Counted from the stretch's first letter, positions 8,086 through 16,660 are shown. The stretch is DNA of 40,889 bases from Candidatus Collierbacteria bacterium GW2011_GWB1_44_6 (GCA_000998025.1 LCJG01000015.1:1-40889); one strand, 5' to 3'. Notes: generated by a model not told the origin, from the sequence alone. Numbers and translations: made by a program.

Positions 8086-9888
8086 ATGTCAAGTCTAATC
8101 AGAAATTTTTCTATCATTGCTCATATTGACGCCGGAAAATCTACGCTGGCGGATCGACTTATGGAAATTACCGGTGCGGTAAAGGGCGATAAAATGACCC
8201 CGCAATTGTTGGATAGTAATCCGATTGAGAGAGAACGGGGTATCACCATAAAACTTGCCCCCGTATCAATGACCTATCATGGCTACAGCTTAAACCTAAT
8301 TGACACTCCTGGCCACGTCGATTTCAACTACGAAGTTGAGCGAGCCCTCCAGGCCTGCGAAGGTGCCATATTATTAGTGGATGCCACTAAGGGAGTTCAG
8401 GCGCAAACGGTCGCCAATCTCCGCTTGGCAAAAAACCTTGGTCTGACCATCATTCCTGTGATCAACAAAATTGATGCTCCTTTGGCCGACGTCCCCGCCG
8501 CCACCCGCCAAATAAAACTTCTACTTGGATTACAGAGTGACCCTCTTTTTGTCTCCGCCAAAACAGGGGAGGGCGTCGAAAACTTATTGGAAAAAATTAT
8601 TTCTGACCTCCCCTCTCCAAAAACATCTGTCATCCCGAGCGTAGTCGAGGGATCCCACTCCACCGCACCATTTCAAGCCCTCGTCTTCAACTCCACCTTT
8701 GATACTCACCTGGGAGTCATTGCTTTTGTCAAAATAATCACCGGAAATTTAAATGCTGGTGACAAACTATCCTTCTTAAGTTCCGGCCAGTCTCTAACTT
8801 CTCAGGAAATAGGCATTTTTTCTCCAGGCAGAACAGAGAAAAAAATACTCACCTCTGGTAGTGTCGGATATATCATTACCGGGCTGAAGGACATCCGTAA
8901 TGTGCTCGTCGGAGATACCTTGTGTCTTTCCCATCAAGTCAAGCTGGTTTCCCCAATTCCTGGCTTTCGGAAAATTCACCCTAATGTCTTTCTGGATTTC
9001 TATCCCGCCGAAGGTTCTCAGTATAGAGACTTGCTCGATGCTCTGGAGAAATTGAAACTAAACGACTCATCTCTTACCACTCAAGGAATAAACTCTCCCA
9101 TTTTGGGGCAAGGGGTCAAGGTTGGCTTTCTGGGTATGCTTCACTCCGAGGTGGTCGGTGAAAGACTTGAGAGAGAATTTAATCTTCCGGTTATTTCCGT
9201 TTCTCCTTCAGTTGAATATAAGGTAGCAGTTCGCTCCGGTGATGAAAAAATATTTAGTTCACCAGCCGATTTTCCCGATCCTGCCACAATAGTCCAAGGC
9301 TACGAACCTATGGCGGCAGTCAATATCGTCGTTACTTCTCCTTACGTGGGCGCTGTCATGGAACTCTGCCAGGATCTTCGTGGCAATTTAGTTAACGTTT
9401 CCTATCTAGACCAGTTGGTAGAAATCGATTATTTTTTGCCTCTAATTGAAGTCATTACCGCACTTCACGACAGTCTCAAAAGCGTTTCACAGGGTTTTGC
9501 GTCCATGGACTACGAATTAGCCGGTTGGCAAGAAGCGGAGCTCGTTAAGCTCGACGTTTTACTCAATCACGAGCTCTTTGCACCCATGAGTGTCATTACG
9601 GTTAGAGAAAAAGCCTACCAAAAAGGTAAAAAGGTAGCCGAGAAGTTAAAAGAAGCTATACCTAGGCAACAATTCGAAATTCCTATTCAGGTTGCCATCG
9701 GCGGCCAGATCGTGGCCCGCGAAACCATCAAGGCCTACCGCAAAGATGTTGATGCCAAGCTTCATGGGGGAGACTTTACCCGGAATCTAAAACTCCTCAA
9801 TAAGCAGAAAAAAGGCAAAGCCCGCATGAAGCAGTTCGGCAAAGTCAGCGTGCCCCAGGAAGCCTTCCTGGCCATCGCCAAATCCTAG
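8086..9888 (+). CDS. lepA: Elongation factor 4 (LepA), with an in-frame repeat insertion
   Basis: 600 aa, the usual length for LepA, a GTPase that acts on stalled or non-canonical ribosomes. G1 is AHIDAGKST (12-20), the switch II region DTPGHVDF, G4 NKID. Domain II, the EF-G-like domains and the LepA-specific C-terminal domain (GGQIVARETIKAYRKDVDAKLHGGDFTRNLKLLNKQKKGKARMK) are complete. Residues about 181-190 (SVIPSVVEGS) are encoded by a 26-bp dispersed repeat (8629-8654), placed in the linker between the G domain and domain II, where length variation is tolerated. The gene probably remains functional. No Shine-Dalgarno is seen; translation is likely coupled to murJ. Confidence 0.95.
   Translation: MSSLIRNFSIIAHIDAGKSTLADRLMEITGAVKGDKMTPQLLDSNPIERERGITIKLAPVSMTYHGYSLNLIDTPGHVDFNYEVERALQACEGAILLVDATKGVQAQTVANLRLAKNLGLTIIPVINKIDAPLADVPAATRQIKLLLGLQSDPLFVSAKTGEGVENLLEKIISDLPSPKTSVIPSVVEGSHSTAPFQALVFNSTFDTHLGVIAFVKIITGNLNAGDKLSFLSSGQSLTSQEIGIFSPGRTEKKILTSGSVGYIITGLKDIRNVLVGDTLCLSHQVKLVSPIPGFRKIHPNVFLDFYPAEGSQYRDLLDALEKLKLNDSSLTTQGINSPILGQGVKVGFLGMLHSEVVGERLEREFNLPVISVSPSVEYKVAVRSGDEKIFSSPADFPDPATIVQGYEPMAAVNIVVTSPYVGAVMELCQDLRGNLVNVSYLDQLVEIDYFLPLIEVITALHDSLKSVSQGFASMDYELAGWQEAELVKLDVLLNHELFAPMSVITVREKAYQKGKKVAEKLKEAIPRQQFEIPIQVAIGGQIVARETIKAYRKDVDAKLHGGDFTRNLKLLNKQKKGKARMKQFGKVSVPQEAFLAIAKS
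8629..8654 (+). repeat. Dispersed 26-bp repeat inside lepA
   Basis: A 26-bp sequence beginning GTCATCCCGAGCG is identical to 12657-12682 at the end of grpE. It is read in frame within lepA without a stop and encodes part of VIPSVVEGS. Repeats of this general type (GTCATCCCGAG...AGGGATC) are widespread in bacteria. Confidence 0.85.
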
Positions 9889-9915
9889 GCGGAACTGATG
9901 CGGCGTGTCACGTCT

Positions 9916-11344
9916 TCAAAACTCTACGGTAAACATCGCAGCCGTGTTTGGGCCAAAAAACTCCGAAGTTTTCCAAGTCGCCGAGGTGGTCGCTACCGTA
10001 AGCGTCCGGCTTGCACCTAGAAAATCAGTCCTCGTAATCTTAAAGTTTAGTTTCGGTAAATTCTCAAAGGTCATCGGCACCGCTTCGGAGTGAATTCTCA
10101 AAGGTCATCGGCACCGCTTCGGAGTGAGAACCTTTTGGGTCATAATTAACCACCATAATTTTTAGATTTCCTTTATCGTCCGTGGAGGCAATACTTTTTA
10201 CCCAGCTTCCCTCCCCGGCCACACTCATCCGGTAAGGTCCCAAATTATTTAAAAATTGGAGCGCGAAGTATCTCGGTTTCTTTTCCGGAGCACCATATTT
10301 TTCATGAGTCAGAATTCCCCACCTACCCCAGTATTTTTCTGTACCGGGACCGTCTTTAATTTCAAAAAGGAAAGCTCTGTCCACGACCCCCATCATTGCC
10401 CGTGCGCCCGCCAGAGTGTGAATTGCACCAAATCTTCCGTCATAGCCCTTGTCAATTTCGCTATTATGTCCCCATTCGGTGACGTAAAATTTTAGATTGA
10501 CGAGGGCTGGAATATTTTCCGCCCACCTTTTCGCCTGTAGCACGTCTTTCTCATACTGTTCCAAATCGTAAGCGTACCGATGCCAGCTCAAAAAATCGAG
10601 TCGAAGGTTATTTGCGTCCACATACTTGATTAGTCTCTCTTCCCAGTTTTGATAGAGGCCAGTCGTTGCGGGTCCACCAATTTCAAATAGATTTGTCCCT
10701 CTCACTCTAGCCGCAGCTCGTGCCGAAACGGCATACATCTCTAGGTAATTCCTGTCACCATAGGTTTTGTATCCTCCAAACAAATCGGGCTCATTCCATA
10801 CTTCATAGATCACCCCATCAATATTTTTTTGACTTCGGCCGCTATAGTGTTCTATGGTCGCCTGGACTAGCTGCCCCCACTCACTCCAATCTTTTGCCGG
10901 AGATACTATATCGCTGGTCGCCATAACAGGCGGCATGTATGACAAAGATAAGAAGGGTTTTGCTCCTGTTGCCAAAATAACATCCACCGCTTGGTCCAGA
11001 CCTGACCAATCAAAGGTAAGTTGCCCATCGTCAGTTCTGGAGACCACCTTAAACGCGTCATATATATGATCGAGTCTAATATATTCCATCCTCAATGCTT
11101 TGACCGCATCCACTACGGGCGCAAGCATTTCTTTGGGCTCTTCCCCCCCTTGCCCTATGTTTCTCCATGGTTGAGGCATTTTCCCAAGTACGCCTTCATA
11201 ATTAAAGACCAAATTAGCAGGGAATCCAGCCGCCTTACCGACAAATTGAACTGCTGATGGAATTGCCACTACTACCACAATGATCACCAATAGTCCGACA
11301 ATCAGCGGGGTTAACCCCCTAAGAATTTTTTTTCGATTAGCCAT
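9916..11344 (-). pseudogene. GH39-like glycoside hydrolase, frameshifted by a tandem duplication
   Basis: The intact frame from ATG 11342-11344 gives 426 aa ending at 10064 in a spurious SLRSGADDL tail. It has an N-terminal membrane anchor (about 13-40) and a TIM-barrel with the clan GH-A signatures EVWNEPD (181-187, acid/base Glu185) and FYVTEWG (nucleophile Glu290), closest in appearance to GH39. A 34-bp tandem duplication (10059-10126) shifts the frame; removing one copy joins the protein to LPKLNFKITRTDFLGASRTL...FTVEF, ending at 9916, and restores a 464-aa protein with the C-terminal beta-sandwich. The catalytic barrel itself is complete, so activity may survive. Substrate unknown (extracellular glycan). 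It converges on lepA and diverges from hrcA. Confidence 0.85.
10059..10126 (+). repeat. 34-bp perfect tandem duplication
   Basis: Two identical 34-bp units (10059-10092 and 10093-10126) lie head to tail near the 3' end of the glycoside hydrolase gene; identity extends one base further. Because 34 is not a multiple of three it shifts the reading frame. Slippage or an assembly error could both produce it. Confidence 0.95.
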
Positions 11345-11357
11345 TAATTAACTTTAT

Positions 11358-11390
11358 CATGAGTCGCTTGACTGCCTCTTATCACTCATG
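11358..11390. promoter_or_regulatory. Inverted repeat at the hrcA promoter, candidate HrcA operator
   Basis: CATGAGT (11358-11364) and ACTCATG (11384-11390) form a perfect 7-bp inverted repeat with 19 nt between; extended to 10 bp the arms match at 9 positions. It brackets the -35 box of hrcA and lies between two divergent genes. It is not the CIRCE consensus (TTAGCACTC-N9-GAGTGCTAA). Autoregulation by HrcA is inference. Confidence 0.4.
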
Positions 11391-11397
11391 CTATCAT
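11368..11397 (+). promoter_or_regulatory. Sigma70-type promoter of the hrcA operon
   Basis: TTGACT (11368-11373), an 18-nt spacer and TATCAT (11392-11397) precede ATG 11408 by only 10 nt, so transcription should begin about 5 nt or less before the start codon. Confidence 0.7.
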
Positions 11398-11407
11398 TCT
11401 GCTAACT

Positions 11408-12133
11408 ATGGATCTAACTGAGCGCCAGATTCTCATCATCAAGACTATTGTCGAAGAATTTACCGAGTCAGCTGAGCCCGTTGGTTCTGTTGCTTTGGAA
11501 AATAAATACAGGTTAGGGGTTTCTCCGGCTACTCTCAGAAACGAAATGGCGAGTCTTGAAGAAAAAGGATTCTTATCTCAACCTCACGCCTCTTCAGGTC
11601 GCATTCCCACTCCTCTTGCCATCAAATTCTATGTCAACGAGCTCATGAAAGAAAAGCAGCTTAGTGTGGCCGAAGAAGTTGGTGTCAAATCTCGGGTTTG
11701 GGATCACCGGTTTAATCGGGATGACTTGCTCCATGAAGCCACCAAAGTTTTGGCAGAAAGAACCAAGGCGCTTTGTGTCGCCGCTTTTGATGAGGGGCAA
11801 AGCTTCCATTCTGGTTATGCCAATATTTTTAATGCTATTGAATTCAAAGATCTGGACATCACTCGAGAAATCTTTTATCTTTTAGACGAGCAAGCACGTC
11901 TTATGGATATCTTTGGTCGCGCGGCCGGGAACAACCCTATACATATTTTGGTAGGGGATGAAATGGGAGTCAGTCTATTTCAACCTGTGAGTTGTGTTTT
12001 TGCCGACATTCACGTCAGTGGTCGCAGGGGTAGCCTTGGAATTATTGGTCCGAGCCGACAAGAATACGATCGCAATATACCCTTTGTTCGATATGTTGCC
12101 AATTTAGTAAATCAAATAGCCGGAGAATGGTAA
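11408..12133 (+). CDS. hrcA: Heat-inducible transcription repressor HrcA, short form
   Basis: 241 aa; typical HrcA is about 340, so part of the dimerisation/GAF-like region is reduced. The N-terminal winged helix is clear: LTERQILIIKTIVEEFTESAEPVGS, then LGVSPATLRNEMASLEEKGFL and QPHASSGRIPT, the HrcA signature. The C-terminal part keeps ILVGDEMG and GSLGIIGPSRQEYDRNIPFVRYVANLV, both family motifs. It is first in hrcA-grpE-dnaK-dnaJ and overlaps grpE by 7 nt. It should repress this operon, probably through a non-CIRCE site since no CIRCE is seen here. Confidence 0.9.
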   Translation: MDLTERQILIIKTIVEEFTESAEPVGSVALENKYRLGVSPATLRNEMASLEEKGFLSQPHASSGRIPTPLAIKFYVNELMKEKQLSVAEEVGVKSRVWDHRFNRDDLLHEATKVLAERTKALCVAAFDEGQSFHSGYANIFNAIEFKDLDITREIFYLLDEQARLMDIFGRAAGNNPIHILVGDEMGVSLFQPVSCVFADIHVSGRRGSLGIIGPSRQEYDRNIPFVRYVANLVNQIAGEW

Positions 12134-12672
12134 AAAAAGATAAAAAATCCAACGTCAATAACCCTGATCGCGTCGAAACAGCTCAGGAGATTCAGCTTAA
12201 TAATCTTTCCAGACTGATTGAGCTTGAAAAACGGTTCGAAGAAAATGAAGAGAAGCTCGCTTCTACAGAAGAAAAATACCTGAGAATACTGGCTGATTAT
12301 CAAAATCAACAGCGCCGCCATAAAGAGCAAGAGTCTCAAATAATCAAGATGGCTTCGGCCTCCCTACTCGAAAAACTTTTATTAAACATGGATTCCTTAC
12401 AACTAGCTCAGTCTCATCTCAAAGATAAGGGGCTGCAGATGGTCATCGAGCAATTTATGGTTGTATTCAAAGAAGAAGGCTTGGCTCTCATCGAGACAGA
12501 TGGTAATGACTTTGACCCAATCACCATGGACTGCACCGAAATAGTCCCGGGGAAAAAAGATCAAGTGGTCGAAACTGTTGCGCCTGGCTACTTTCTCTTT
12601 GACAAGGTTCTCCGACCTGCTAAAGTCAAAGTCGGCTCAGGAATTAATAACACACCGTCATCCCGAGCGTAG
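12127..12672 (+). CDS. grpE: Nucleotide exchange factor GrpE
   Basis: 181 aa. A charged N-terminus and a long coiled coil (about 20-75; LEKRFEENEEKLASTEEKYLRILADYQNQQRRHKEQ) lead to a helical part and the C-terminal beta domain with FDPITMDCTEIVPG...DKVLRPAKVKVG. GrpE releases ADP from DnaK. The start ATG lies within the end of hrcA. The last residues (NNTPSSRA) and the TAG stop come from a dispersed repeat (12657-12682) inserted just after the conserved VKVG end; the natural stop has therefore been replaced by one supplied by the repeat. Confidence 0.92.
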   Translation: MVKKDKKSNVNNPDRVETAQEIQLNNLSRLIELEKRFEENEEKLASTEEKYLRILADYQNQQRRHKEQESQIIKMASASLLEKLLLNMDSLQLAQSHLKDKGLQMVIEQFMVVFKEEGLALIETDGNDFDPITMDCTEIVPGKKDQVVETVAPGYFLFDKVLRPAKVKVGSGINNTPSSRA

Positions 12673-12682
12673 TCGAGGGATC
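12657..12682 (+). repeat. Dispersed 26-bp repeat ending grpE
   Basis: Identical over 26 bp to the copy in lepA (8629-8654) but read in a different frame, which gives PSSRA and a TAG stop instead of a pass-through peptide. It separates grpE from dnaK. Confidence 0.85.
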
Positions 12683-12729
12683 TCAAACAACTAATACGTT
12701 TTAAAAATTAATTAAAAAATAAAAATAAT

Positions 12730-14649
12730 ATGTCAAAAATAATCGGTATCGACCTGGGTACAACCAATTCCGCCATAGCCGTGATGGAGGGTGGCACTGC
12801 GAAAATTATCCCTACCGCTGAAGGCCGTAACACTTTTCCTTCCATCGTAGAGCCTATCAAGGGCTTGGTGGGAGATGTAGCCAAACGCCAGATGGTTCTT
12901 AATTCACAAAACACCATTTATAGTGTGAAACGCCTCATGGGTCAAAAATTCTCCGGGAAGCAAGCTCAAAAAACCAAGGAAATGGCACCATACGAAATAG
13001 CTGAAGGTAAAGACAGTATGGCCATCATAAATCTCGGAGGTAAATCTTTCACCCCCCAAGAAATTTCAGCCAAAATTCTTCAAAAAGCCAAGGCCGACGC
13101 TGAAGCCTATCTGGGGCAGCCGGTAACCGACGCTGTTATTACCGTCCCCGCCTATTTTGATGATTCTCAGAGACAAGCCACGAAGCAGGCAGGGGAAATT
13201 GCCGGACTCAACGTTCAAAGAATTGTCAACGAACCAACCGCAGCTGCTCTGGCGTATGGCCTAGACAAAGGCAAAAACGAGACTGTTGTTGTCTACGATC
13301 TAGGAGGAGGAACCTTTGACGTTTCCATTCTCGAGCTCGGTGATGGGGTCTTTGAGGTAAAGTCCACCAATGGTGATACCTTCCTTGGCGGTGATGATTT
13401 CGACCATCGCTTAATTGATTACATCGTTTCCGAATTCAAAAAAGAATCCGGCGTTGATCTGTCTCTAGACAAACAAGCGCTTCAACGTATTAAAGACGCC
13501 GCCGAAAAAGCCAAGATTGAACTCTCAAGTGCGACTGAAACAGAAATTAATCAACCCTTTATTACCCAGAAAGACGGCCAGCCCCTGCACCTCACCATGA
13601 AGATCACCCGGGCCAAACTGGAAGAATTGGTTGATGATCTGATTCAGAAAACCATCGAACCTTGTAAGAAAGCTTTGGTCGACGCTAAGATAGAAAAAGC
13701 CGCTATCGCGGAAGTTATTCTCGTTGGTGGTATGAGTCGTATGCCCAAAGTTCAGCAAGTGGTCAAAGATTTTTTTGGCAAAGAACCCAACAAATCAGTT
13801 AATCCAGACGAAGCCGTCGCACTCGGCGCCGCCATTCAAGGTGGTGTCATTTCCGGAGATGTCAAAGATGTTCTTCTACTCGACGTCACCCCATTAACTC
13901 TTGGAATTGAAACTATGGGGAGTGTGATGACCCCTCTCATCGAAAGAAATACCACCGTTCCGAGTAGTAAGTCACAAGTCTTCTCAACTGCCTCGGACAA
14001 CCAGCCCCAAGTCGAAATTCATATTCTTCAAGGCGAACGTCCTATGGCGAGTGACAACAAGACGCTTGGAAGTTTCATCCTCGATGGTATTCCTGCTGCC
14101 CCTCGAGGTATTCCTCAGATCGAAGTCACTTTCGACATCGATGCCAACGGAATTTTGAACGTCTCGGCGAAGGATAAAGCTACCGGCAAAGAGCAAAAGA
14201 TTACCATAAAAAACGCCACCAACCTTTCCGACGCTGAAGTCGAAAAAATGAAGCAAGATGCTCAGAAATTTGCTGAGGAGGATAAAAAGAAAAAAGAACT
14301 GGTCGACAAAAGAAACGAAGCGGACACTCTTATAATCCAAACTCGCAAAGTTCTAAAAGATGCCGGCGATAAATTCGGCGCCGATGCTGCCAAAGAGATG
14401 ACTGGGTCACTCGACGAACTTGAAAAAGAACTCAAGAACGAAGCTGCCACAGTCGAGTCTCTTGACGCCAAGCTAAAAGCTTCCACCGAACTTGTTCAAA
14501 AACACGCCGAAGCTCTCTACAAAGCGGCTAGCGAAAAAGACCAACCCGCCGGGGAGGGCAAACCAGCCGAGGACTCAAAAGCCGAAGGCGAAACATCAGA
14601 AACCAAAACTGACACAAAATCCGCAGAAGAAGGAGAGGTTGTCCAGTAA
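12730..14649 (+). CDS. dnaK: Chaperone DnaK (Hsp70)
   Basis: 639 aa, full length. The ATPase domain opens with IIGIDLGTTNSAIAVMEGG and contains the phosphate-2 motif VVVYDLGGGTFDVSIL and the adenosine motif VILVGGMSRMPKVQQ. The linker DVLLLDVTPLTLGIE leads to the substrate-binding beta domain and an alpha lid rich in Lys/Glu, ending in an acidic, low-complexity tail. It works with the neighbouring DnaJ and GrpE in protein folding. A short AT-rich gap without a clear Shine-Dalgarno separates it from the repeat at the end of grpE. Confidence 0.98.
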   Translation: MSKIIGIDLGTTNSAIAVMEGGTAKIIPTAEGRNTFPSIVEPIKGLVGDVAKRQMVLNSQNTIYSVKRLMGQKFSGKQAQKTKEMAPYEIAEGKDSMAIINLGGKSFTPQEISAKILQKAKADAEAYLGQPVTDAVITVPAYFDDSQRQATKQAGEIAGLNVQRIVNEPTAAALAYGLDKGKNETVVVYDLGGGTFDVSILELGDGVFEVKSTNGDTFLGGDDFDHRLIDYIVSEFKKESGVDLSLDKQALQRIKDAAEKAKIELSSATETEINQPFITQKDGQPLHLTMKITRAKLEELVDDLIQKTIEPCKKALVDAKIEKAAIAEVILVGGMSRMPKVQQVVKDFFGKEPNKSVNPDEAVALGAAIQGGVISGDVKDVLLLDVTPLTLGIETMGSVMTPLIERNTTVPSSKSQVFSTASDNQPQVEIHILQGERPMASDNKTLGSFILDGIPAAPRGIPQIEVTFDIDANGILNVSAKDKATGKEQKITIKNATNLSDAEVEKMKQDAQKFAEEDKKKKELVDKRNEADTLIIQTRKVLKDAGDKFGADAAKEMTGSLDELEKELKNEAATVESLDAKLKASTELVQKHAEALYKAASEKDQPAGEGKPAEDSKAEGETSETKTDTKSAEEGEVVQ

Positions 14650-14669
14650 AATATTAATGTAAACCAATC

Positions 14670-14745
14670 GTCATTGCGAGACGCGTATAGAGTCGAAGCA
14701 ATCCATCCCCTGGATCGCCACGTCGGAGTACATCCTCGCGATGAC
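14670..14745. repeat. Palindromic dispersed repeat between dnaK and dnaJ
   Basis: The unit begins GTCATTGCGAG (14670-14680) and ends CTCGCGATGAC (14735-14745), nearly perfect inverted ends, with internal GAAGCAATCCA and GATCGCCACGTCGGAGTAC blocks. Partial relatives occur at 33474-33510, 39361-39376 and 40605-40645. It could form a long hairpin in the polycistronic mRNA and modulate the dnaK:dnaJ ratio; that role is inferred. Confidence 0.8.
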
Positions 14746-14753
14746 AAAATAAC

Positions 14754-15614
14754 ATGGCTACCACACGAGACTTTTACGATATTTTGGGAGTATCAAAAAC
14801 CGCTTCTGCGGCGGAGATTAAATCTGCCTACAGGAAGCTGGCTCTCAAGTGGCACCCGGATCGCAACAAAGAAAAAGACGCCACCGAAAAGTTTAAGGAA
14901 ATAAACGAGGCCTACGAAGTCCTTAGTAGTCCGGAAAAGAAATCCAAATATGATCAATTCGGTCATGCGGCTTTCGGTGGTGGCACCGGCTACAATCCAT
15001 TTGGCCAACAATCTTCAGGCAATCCTTTCTCTTCTTATTACTCCACCGGAGGCAACATCAACTTCGAAGATCTCTTTGGCGGTCGAGGAGGCTTTTCCGA
15101 CCCCTTCGATATTTTTAGCTCCTTTTTTGGTGGAGCAGGAGCCGGCAGACGCCAAGCCAAACCCCGCTATACACTGAAACTTGATTTCATGGAAGCCGTG
15201 AATGGTACTGAAAAAACTATTGTTCACCAAGGAAAACAGTACACCGTCAAAGTTCCTGCCGGCATCGACGAAGGCAACCGTATCCGTTATGACGCATTTG
15301 ACGTTAGCTTTGAAATAAAAAATAGCCCCACCTTCAAGCGGGAAGGTAGCGACGTCATCGTCAATCACGAAATTCCTTTTACTCTAGCTATTTTGGGAGG
15401 CGAGACCAAGGTACAGACCCTTACTGGAGATTTAAAAATCCGTGTTGGTGCCGGCACTCAACCGGAAACTGTCCTCCGTCTTTCCGGCAAAGGCATCAAA
15501 CACCTCCAATCCAGCCGCCATGGCGATTTCTATATTCGGTTCGTTATCAAGTTCCCCACACGTCTTTCTGGTAAGCAAAAAGAACTTCTAAAAAAATTCG
15601 AGGACCTTTCTTAA
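14754..15614 (+). CDS. DnaJ-type co-chaperone without zinc finger (CbpA-like)
   Basis: 286 aa. The J domain (about 5-70) carries HPD at 34-36 (LKWHPDRN), needed to stimulate DnaK ATPase. A Gly/Phe-rich region (about 75-135) follows, then two C-terminal beta domains with the KVPAGIDEGNRIR and VNHEIPFTLAILGGETKVQTL...LRLSGKGI motifs. The CxxCxGxG zinc-finger repeats of canonical DnaJ are absent, making this a type II (CbpA-like) protein. As the only J protein beside dnaK it probably serves as the main DnaJ here; a complete dnaJ elsewhere cannot be excluded. Confidence 0.92.
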   Translation: MATTRDFYDILGVSKTASAAEIKSAYRKLALKWHPDRNKEKDATEKFKEINEAYEVLSSPEKKSKYDQFGHAAFGGGTGYNPFGQQSSGNPFSSYYSTGGNINFEDLFGGRGGFSDPFDIFSSFFGGAGAGRRQAKPRYTLKLDFMEAVNGTEKTIVHQGKQYTVKVPAGIDEGNRIRYDAFDVSFEIKNSPTFKREGSDVIVNHEIPFTLAILGGETKVQTLTGDLKIRVGAGTQPETVLRLSGKGIKHLQSSRHGDFYIRFVIKFPTRLSGKQKELLKKFEDLS

Positions 15615-15618
15615 CGTC

Positions 15619-15627
15619 TGATATACT
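15619..15627 (+). promoter_or_regulatory. Extended -10 promoter of the PLD-family gene
   Basis: TGATATACT fits the extended -10 form (TGn-TATACT). Transcription would start about 37 nt before the GTG start, giving a leader with a GGAGG Shine-Dalgarno (15662-15666) 4 nt before the start codon. Confidence 0.5.
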
Positions 15628-15670
15628 TTTCCTCGTTGTTCTTTAACTTTCTGCTACACCTGGAGGTCAT

Positions 15671-16660
15671 GTGTGGAATAACCTATTTGGGAAATGGCAC
15701 ACCGTTTACTTCACTAGTCCAAAAATTCCCTTTGATAATATCTTTGAGGGTGGCATTGAAGAAGATTTGATAAGACTAATCGACAATACCAAAAAAACAC
15801 TTGATGTGGCTGTTTTTGAGTTTGACTTAGAAAACGTCGCTCAGTCTTTGATTAGAGCTCATAGAAGGGGAGTTCGGGTTCGTCTGGTCTATGACAATCA
15901 GTTTTCCGACTATCTCACCATCAAGTCCTTGGTCGACGCAGGGATAGCAACTGTCCCAGATAATCGCTCGGCCTATATGCACAACAAGTTCTTCATATTC
16001 GACCGTAAATATGTTTGGACAGGATCATTTAACATTTCGTTAAATTCAGCTTATCGAAATAACGAGAACGCTGTCGTAATATTCGATCGTTTGCTCGCCA
16101 GAAACTATTCTTTAGAATTTGAGGAAATGTTTGTCGGTAAGTTTGGTAAGACTTCTCCTGACAACACTGATGATATTTTTTCCATCAGAGGAGTCCGGGT
16201 TGAGAACTATTTCGCCCCAGAAGCCGAAGTCATTGGCCATATCATTAATCTGGTCAGGACGGCAAAGAGACACATTCATTTTCTCGCCTTTTCTTTTACG
16301 GATGATTCACTGGCAGATGCCTTAATCGAAATGATGTCCGCTGGCATTAGTGTCTCTGGAGTTTTTGAGAGTCGAGGATCGCATAGGTCGTCTTCAAAAT
16401 ATTCCAAACTTCTCCAAGCAGGCGCCGCCGTTATGAGGGACGCAAATCCGAGGACCATGCACCACAAAGTTTTTATTATTGATGGCCGTCTTGTGATCTT
16501 TGGTTCTTATAACTTCAGCAGTAATGCCGCTCAGGTGAATGACGAGAATCTGTTGGTGATTTTTGATCCTTTTCTGGCGGGGAAATACGAGACCGAATTT
16601 CAAAAGATATTTGCTCGGGCATCAAAACCAAAGGCAGCAAGAAAACCTAAACGGAGCTAA
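15671..16660 (+). CDS. Phospholipase D-superfamily protein with two HKD motifs
   Basis: 329 aa. Two half-domains each carry the catalytic HxK(x)4D: MHNKFFIFD (His104, Lys106, Asp111) followed by GSFN, and MHHKVFIID (His264, Lys266, Asp271) followed by GSYNFS. Both sites are intact, so it should be active. No transmembrane helices or signal peptide are present, so a cytoplasmic nuclease/phosphodiesterase or a soluble relative of cardiolipin synthase are both possible; the GSFN/GSYNFS spacing resembles the Nuc-like endonuclease group. The GTG start is supported by GGAGG. It stands alone between the chaperone operon and a terminator. Confidence 0.85.
   Translation: MWNNLFGKWHTVYFTSPKIPFDNIFEGGIEEDLIRLIDNTKKTLDVAVFEFDLENVAQSLIRAHRRGVRVRLVYDNQFSDYLTIKSLVDAGIATVPDNRSAYMHNKFFIFDRKYVWTGSFNISLNSAYRNNENAVVIFDRLLARNYSLEFEEMFVGKFGKTSPDNTDDIFSIRGVRVENYFAPEAEVIGHIINLVRTAKRHIHFLAFSFTDDSLADALIEMMSAGISVSGVFESRGSHRSSSKYSKLLQAGAAVMRDANPRTMHHKVFIIDGRLVIFGSYNFSSNAAQVNDENLLVIFDPFLAGKYETEFQKIFARASKPKAARKPKRS

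Noticed and set aside
11345..11407. CIRCE element for HrcA
   Set aside because: No TTAGCACTC-N9-GAGTGCTAA match upstream of hrcA, grpE or dnaK; only a different inverted repeat is present.
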